Below, one piece after another: positions 60,469-64,000 of a stretch of 64,000 nucleotides of DNA. Numbering within the stretch: position 1 is the stretch's first letter; every line of letters starts with the position of its first letter. Under the pieces are notes generated by a model. It was not told where the DNA came from, did no database searches, and was given only the letters and a program-made list of their open reading frames with translations. The DNA comes from Kyrpidia tusciae DSM 2912 (GTDB lineage Bacteria > Bacillota > Bacilli > Kyrpidiales > Kyrpidiaceae): positions 2,542,001 to 2,606,000 of the forward strand of contig NC_014098.1 of the NCBI RefSeq assembly GCF_000092905.1, read 5' to 3'. A program made the position numbers and the translations under genes.

Positions 60469-60705
60469 ATGACATTGAACGACTGCCCACCTGGAACACT
60501 TTGCACAGTGATCGATGTCCTCGCTCCTAAGGACGGACACCGCCACCGCCTCATGGAACTCGGCCTCGTACCCGGCACCGACCTGAGGGTGGTGCGCCGG
60601 GCCCCCTTCGGCGATCCGCTGGTGATTCACGTCCGCGGCGTACAGCTGGGGATCCGCCGAAAAGATGCCCGGTTCATTCAGGTGGAAACGGAGCGACGGC
60701 CGTGA
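60469..60705 (+). CDS. feoA: Ferrous iron transport protein FeoA
   Basis: 78 residues from the ATG at 60469 (GAGGTGG 7 bp upstream). The SH3-like FeoA fold is seen in GHRHRLMELGLVPGTDLRVVRRAPFGDPLVIHVRGVQLGIRRKDA. FeoA assists the FeoB permease in the cytoplasm. Its stop overlaps the feoB GTG start. Confidence 0.95.
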   Translation: MTLNDCPPGTLCTVIDVLAPKDGHRHRLMELGLVPGTDLRVVRRAPFGDPLVIHVRGVQLGIRRKDARFIQVETERRP

Positions 60706-62738
60706 AATCGGCAGCGCAGGCGGCAGAGGTTCGCGGAGCGGTGGCCCTTTCCACCATTGCCCTGGCCGGGAATCCCAACGCCGGGAAAACCTCCCTGTTC
60801 AACCTTTTGACTGGGACCCGCCAGTACGTCGGGAACTGGCCCGGGGTGACGGTGGAGAAAAAAGAGGGCCTGTGCAAAGATTTGCCGGGATGTCGGGTGG
60901 TGGACCTGCCGGGAACGTACAGCCTCGCAGCCCTGTCCCCGGAGGAGCGGGTGGCGGTGGAATACCTGTTGTACCAGGGTCCTTCGGCGGTCGTCAATGT
61001 GGTGGACGCCTCAAGTTTAGAACGACATTTGTATTTTACTGCCCAGCTGTTGGAAATGGGATTGCCCGTGGTGGTCGTCCTCAACATGATGGACACGGCG
61101 GCCGCCCGGGGCTTGACCATTGACGTTGCTCTTCTGGAACAGCGCCTGGGCGTCCCTGTGGTGCCGATGACCGCCCGGCGGGGGATTGGAAAAGACCGCT
61201 TGATTCACCGCTTGCAGGGCGGAGTGGCGCCATCCGGTTTTGTCCTGCCCTACCCCCGCTCCCTGGCGGCGGTGGTGGCCAGGACGGAGGCCGCCTTGGT
61301 TACCCTGCCAGAACCATTGGCCGAACGCCGAAGGGCCCTGGCCGTCATGGCTCTGGAAGGGAATCCGGCCGTGATGGCGGCCTTGGAACAAGCGCTCCCC
61401 CCGGCCGCGGTGGCCACTCTGGCAGGTCTGCGCAAGGAAGTTGCGGAGGCCGGGGAGCGAATTCGCCAGGTCCGGCACGAATGGGCGGCCCAAACGGCCC
61501 GGGAAGTTGTGAGAGGCAGCGGGCGACCGCCAGGAGAGCGGACGTGGAGCGATCGGCTCGACCGCTGGCTTTTGCATCCGATTCTCGGGATCCCGCTGTT
61601 CCTGGCCATTCTCTTTCTCTTGTTCCAAGTGACGTTTAGCTGGGTGGGAACCCCTTTGTCGGACGCGCTGGACAGTGCGATCAGCGGTCCCGGGGCGACG
61701 GGACTTCAAGCCGTTTTGGGGGCAATGGGAAGCCCGGGTTGGTTTACGGATCTCATGATCCAAGGCGTCTTGGGTGGCGTGGGGGCGGTTCTGGTGTTCA
61801 TTCCCCAGATCGCCGTGCTGTTTCTCGGTCTGTCCTTTTTAGAGGACTCCGGTTATATGGCCCGGGCGGCGGTGCTCACTGACCGAGTCATGCAAGCCGT
61901 GGGGTTGGGGGGGCGGTCCTTCATTCCGATGGTGCTCGGCTTCGGGTGCAACGTCCCCGCCATCATGGCCACCCGCACCTTGGAGGACCCCCGGGCGCGG
62001 CTGGTGACGGTCCTGGCCATTCCCTTCATGTCCTGCTCAGCCCGGTTATCCGTCTACGCCCTGCTTGTCCCGGCCTTCTTTGCCCGGCACCAGGCGGAGA
62101 TCGTATTTCTATTGTACTTGGTCGGCGTGGCAGCGGCCCTGGGGACGGCGTGGCTGTTGGGAAGACTGGTCGGAACCGGCGACTCGCTCTTTGTCATGGA
62201 GCTGCCGCCCTACCATGCCCCCACCGTCCGAAACCTCACTTTGCATACGTGGGACAAGGTGAAAGGGTTCTTGCGCAAGGCGGGCACGATTATTTTTTCC
62301 GTGTCGGTGTTGCTGTGGTTTCTCGGGAGATTCTCGTTTCAGGGACCCGTTCCCGTGGAACACAGCTTTCTCGCCGGGCTCGGGGGATGGATCGCCCCCT
62401 TGTTCGCGCCGATGGATTTTGCCACCTGGCAGGCCGGCGTGGCCTTGATCACGGGATTTTTAGCGAAAGAATTGGTGGTGGCCACGATGGGAGTGGCCTA
62501 CGGCGCGGGAGAGGCGGCGGGGGGACTCACGGCCCTGTTGCAAGGGGCGTTCACCCCGGCATCGGCGCTCGCGTTCTTATTTTTCATCCTGTTGTACACG
62601 CCGTGTCTCTCCACCGTGGCGGTGATGCGCCGGGAAACAGGGTCCTGGAAATGGACAGTCGCCTCGGTGGTATACAGTGCAAGTTTGGCTTGGGTGGTTT
62701 CCTGGGGGGTCTACCATATCGCCCGATGGTGGATGTGA
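60702..62738 (+). CDS. feoB: Ferrous iron transport GTPase-permease FeoB
   Basis: A 678-residue protein starting at a GTG in a GTGA overlap. The G domain has GNPNAGKTSLFN (G1), VDLPGTYSLA (G3) and NMMD (G4). The membrane part has two gating repeats, including LGFGCNVPAIMATRTL and TPCLSTVAVMRRETG. It imports Fe2+ through the cytoplasmic membrane, mainly under low oxygen, and would feed iron to the hydrogenase and heme proteins encoded elsewhere in the window. Confidence 0.96.
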   Translation: MKSAAQAAEVRGAVALSTIALAGNPNAGKTSLFNLLTGTRQYVGNWPGVTVEKKEGLCKDLPGCRVVDLPGTYSLAALSPEERVAVEYLLYQGPSAVVNVVDASSLERHLYFTAQLLEMGLPVVVVLNMMDTAAARGLTIDVALLEQRLGVPVVPMTARRGIGKDRLIHRLQGGVAPSGFVLPYPRSLAAVVARTEAALVTLPEPLAERRRALAVMALEGNPAVMAALEQALPPAAVATLAGLRKEVAEAGERIRQVRHEWAAQTAREVVRGSGRPPGERTWSDRLDRWLLHPILGIPLFLAILFLLFQVTFSWVGTPLSDALDSAISGPGATGLQAVLGAMGSPGWFTDLMIQGVLGGVGAVLVFIPQIAVLFLGLSFLEDSGYMARAAVLTDRVMQAVGLGGRSFIPMVLGFGCNVPAIMATRTLEDPRARLVTVLAIPFMSCSARLSVYALLVPAFFARHQAEIVFLLYLVGVAAALGTAWLLGRLVGTGDSLFVMELPPYHAPTVRNLTLHTWDKVKGFLRKAGTIIFSVSVLLWFLGRFSFQGPVPVEHSFLAGLGGWIAPLFAPMDFATWQAGVALITGFLAKELVVATMGVAYGAGEAAGGLTALLQGAFTPASALAFLFFILLYTPCLSTVAVMRRETGSWKWTVASVVYSASLAWVVSWGVYHIARWWM

Positions 62739-62809
62739 GACACCAAAAGGCCGGCCGTACAGTCTCAAAGGCCGGTCCCATGGGTAGGTGTCAGAAAGGT
62801 GGAGAGTCA

Positions 62810-63022
62810 ATGATCTATGTCGTGATCGCCGCCGTCCTTGGATATGCGGCCTGGCAGTTGGTCCGCCTCTTTCGCCGGACCCGCTCCGGTGGATGCGCCG
62901 CAGGATGTGACCAATGCAACGCCTGCGCCCTTGGCCAAAATGCGGGCCAGTTTCAAAACAGCGCTCGGAAATCCTTTATTCAGCTCGATGAAATCCCCCT
63001 CGACCCGGGCAAACGGGAGTAA
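62810..63022 (+). CDS. FeoB-associated Cys-rich membrane protein
   Basis: A 70-residue protein starting MIYVVIAAVLGYAAWQLV with one membrane helix, then GGCAAGCDQCNACAL, four cysteines in a compact cluster. Such small proteins commonly follow feoB. The ribosome site AAAGGTGGAG precedes the ATG. A role in FeoB regulation or iron handling is inferred from context. Confidence 0.85.
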   Translation: MIYVVIAAVLGYAAWQLVRLFRRTRSGGCAAGCDQCNACALGQNAGQFQNSARKSFIQLDEIPLDPGKRE

Positions 63023-63049
63023 CGGGCCCCGCCCAGGAAAGCAAAACCG

Positions 63050-63361
63050 TCACTTTTCTCCGACCCCGGGAGGTACGAGGACGAGAGCGAGTACTGCGTC
63101 TTCCAAGGACTCCACGCGGTGCGGTACTCCGGGTCCGACGGCGATCATTTCGGCCGGCCCCAGTGTCAGCGGCCCTCCTCCCGGTTCAAAAGCCTCAAAA
63201 ACCACTCGGCCCCGCAGAACAAAGGCGAGCAAGTGATCGTCCACCTGGTGTTTGTCTAAAACTCGTCCGGCGGGCAAGCTCAGTTGGATCACCCGGGCCG
63301 GTCCGCCTTGGGCGACTCGCCGGGTGAGCTTCTCGGCCATTTGAAAACGATGGTGTTCCAT
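63050..63361 (-). CDS. Small cupin-domain protein
   Basis: 103 residues from the ATG at 63361 (GGGGAG upstream). It has a single cupin barrel: PAGRVLDKHQVDDHLLAFVLRGRVVF as motif 1 and GPAEMIAVGPGVPHRVESLEDAVLALV as motif 2. Metal ligands would be His in DKHQVDDH and His in PHRV. It converges on the feo operon. Function is unknown. Confidence 0.85.
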   Translation of the reverse strand: MEHHRFQMAEKLTRRVAQGGPARVIQLSLPAGRVLDKHQVDDHLLAFVLRGRVVFEAFEPGGGPLTLGPAEMIAVGPGVPHRVESLEDAVLALVLVPPGVGEK

Positions 63362-63460
63362 GCCACTCTCCCCTCGGTTTGACGTCACCGTCAGGATAAC
63401 GGACGCCCATTCAGATCGTGGTGACGCCGGTCACAGAAACTATCCGTTATAGCGGTTGGC

Positions 63461-64000
63461 CTACGAGTTTAATGCCCGCCAAAGAACACTGAAATACGGG
63501 AGGTGCTTCCATTTTTCTGGATCGCCGACGACATAAATCCGCTGTTTAGCCCGAGTTACGGCTACGTTGAGCAGGTTCGGTTCGCTCGCCGCCCACCGGA
63601 ACGCTCTAGGACGCCTTGGGTTCCCTCCCAACAGCAGAATGACCGTGTGCGCTTCTTTGCCTTGAAAGACGTGAACTGTCCCAACCCGTGTCCCTAGCCA
63701 TTTAAGGACCTCTTTCCGGTTGACATGAGGACCAGCCCAGAGCCCGTACTTTTTTTTCAGCAAGTCTTTCACCTCGTTCGAAACTTCGCGGAACGGAGAA
63801 AGCACAAAGGCATCGGGCGGAAATCCGAATTCCTCGACAAGCTGCCTCAAGATCTCGATAACGCGATCCCCTTGGGCCGGAATCCAGTGCCCGTCGGCAC
63901 CATCCGACGAAACGACACTCCAGCAACTCGGTTTGTGCAATATTTTTTCCTTTGGAACCGGCGTCGCCTGGATCATCTGACCAGCATAGGCAATCTGGTT
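63461..64000 (-). CDS. Superfamily 1 helicase-like protein, C-terminal part
   Basis: The frame is open to the right edge (codons before the ATG at 63976 read NQIAYAGQ), so the gene starts outside the window. Visible motifs are VGTVHVFQGKEAHTVIL (motif V), LLNVAVTRAKQRIYVVGD (motif VI), the end of an AAA_12/UvrD-like ATPase. About 180 residues are seen. The N-terminal part with Walker A is not visible. Confidence 0.85.
   Translation of the reverse strand, partial: NQIAYAGQMIQATPVPKEKILHKPSCWSVVSSDGADGHWIPAQGDRVIEILRQLVEEFGFPPDAFVLSPFREVSNEVKDLLKKKYGLWAGPHVNRKEVLKWLGTRVGTVHVFQGKEAHTVILLLGGNPRRPRAFRWAASEPNLLNVAVTRAKQRIYVVGDPEKWKHLPYFSVLWRALNS

Noticed and set aside
61946-62809. Long plus-strand frame leading into the FeoB-associated protein
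   Set aside because: Only the last 70 codons are coding. The rest is feoB in another frame.

Overview
The window reads as chromosomal DNA of a GC-rich, endospore-forming, aerobic hydrogen-oxidising member of the Bacillota. A Kyrpidia/Alicyclobacillaceae-type genome is my inference. The supports are spore genes (a CotS-type kinase-like protein and a YhcN/YlaJ lipoprotein), Bacillota house-keeping genes (ygzB-type DUF2614, queG, rnhA, nth), purine-rich Shine-Dalgarno sites close to the starts, and a complete uptake-hydrogenase operon. No rRNA, tRNA, CRISPR array or prophage was seen.

Layout. (1) 1-10.9 kb, minus strand: one long operon for a cytosolic group 2a-like [NiFe] hydrogenase. Transcription order is DUF1641 protein, hypA, hypB, small subunit, large subunit, maturation protease, a 100-residue protein, a TPR protein, a 125-residue protein, a NifU-like/Rieske fusion, an NHL-repeat protein, hypC, a variant hypC, hypD and a nickel permease cut by the window edge. 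Genes mostly overlap by a few bases. (2) 11.2-19.2 kb: the Pho module, pstB-phoU-pstC-pstA on the minus strand, a PhoB/PhoP-type regulator on the plus strand, a chemoreceptor, and pstS. Two promoters (pstB and pstS) carry the same four 11-bp tandem repeats ending at the same distance from a -10 box. (3) 19.2-20.8 kb: an IS605-type tnpB element whose RuvC triad reads D-E-H instead of D-E-D. (4) 21-36.3 kb: ordinary chromosomal genes (MscS channel, aconitase, NUDIX, IclR plus an isocitrate/isopropylmalate dehydrogenase homologue, spore genes, queG, rnhA, nth) and a remnant of an aminotransferase gene. (5) 36.4-39.7 kb: a lower-GC patch with an MFS carrier, a meta-cleavage-type hydrolase and a chimeric hpaH'-hpaI' gene, apparently the scar of an aromatic-degradation cluster. 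(6) 39.8-43.5 kb: a marR-ABC-ABC-MFS drug-efflux operon. (7) 43.5-44.5 kb: two crcB genes behind a fluoride riboswitch with its own terminator. (8) 44.5-50.3 kb: acyl-CoA/SDR oxidoreductases, nitroreductase, acetamidase/formamidase, hemerythrin and a PIN/AbrB pair. (9) 50.5-55.4 kb: two radical SAM/SPASM proteins, a polytopic NnrS/oxidase-like membrane protein and a Crp/Fnr regulator. (10) 55.4-63 kb: an amino-acid ABC operon behind a strong palindrome, a second MscS with a structured leader, and feoA-feoB-Cys-rich protein behind a Fur-like box. The window ends in a partial superfamily 1 helicase.

How it fits together. The hydrogenase operon carries most of its own maturation set (hypA, B, C, D, protease, nickel uptake), but hypE and hypF are not in view and may lie to the left. 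Iron uptake by Feo would serve its Fe-S clusters and the active site. The small subunit has no Tat signal and lacks the second cysteine of the usual proximal-cluster CxxC, both typical of the oxygen-insensitive group 2a enzymes. The best leads for novelty are the unexplained accessory proteins of the hydrogenase operon, the D-E-H TnpB placed against the pstS promoter, the structured leader of the second mscS, and the radical SAM/Fnr/membrane-protein cluster.
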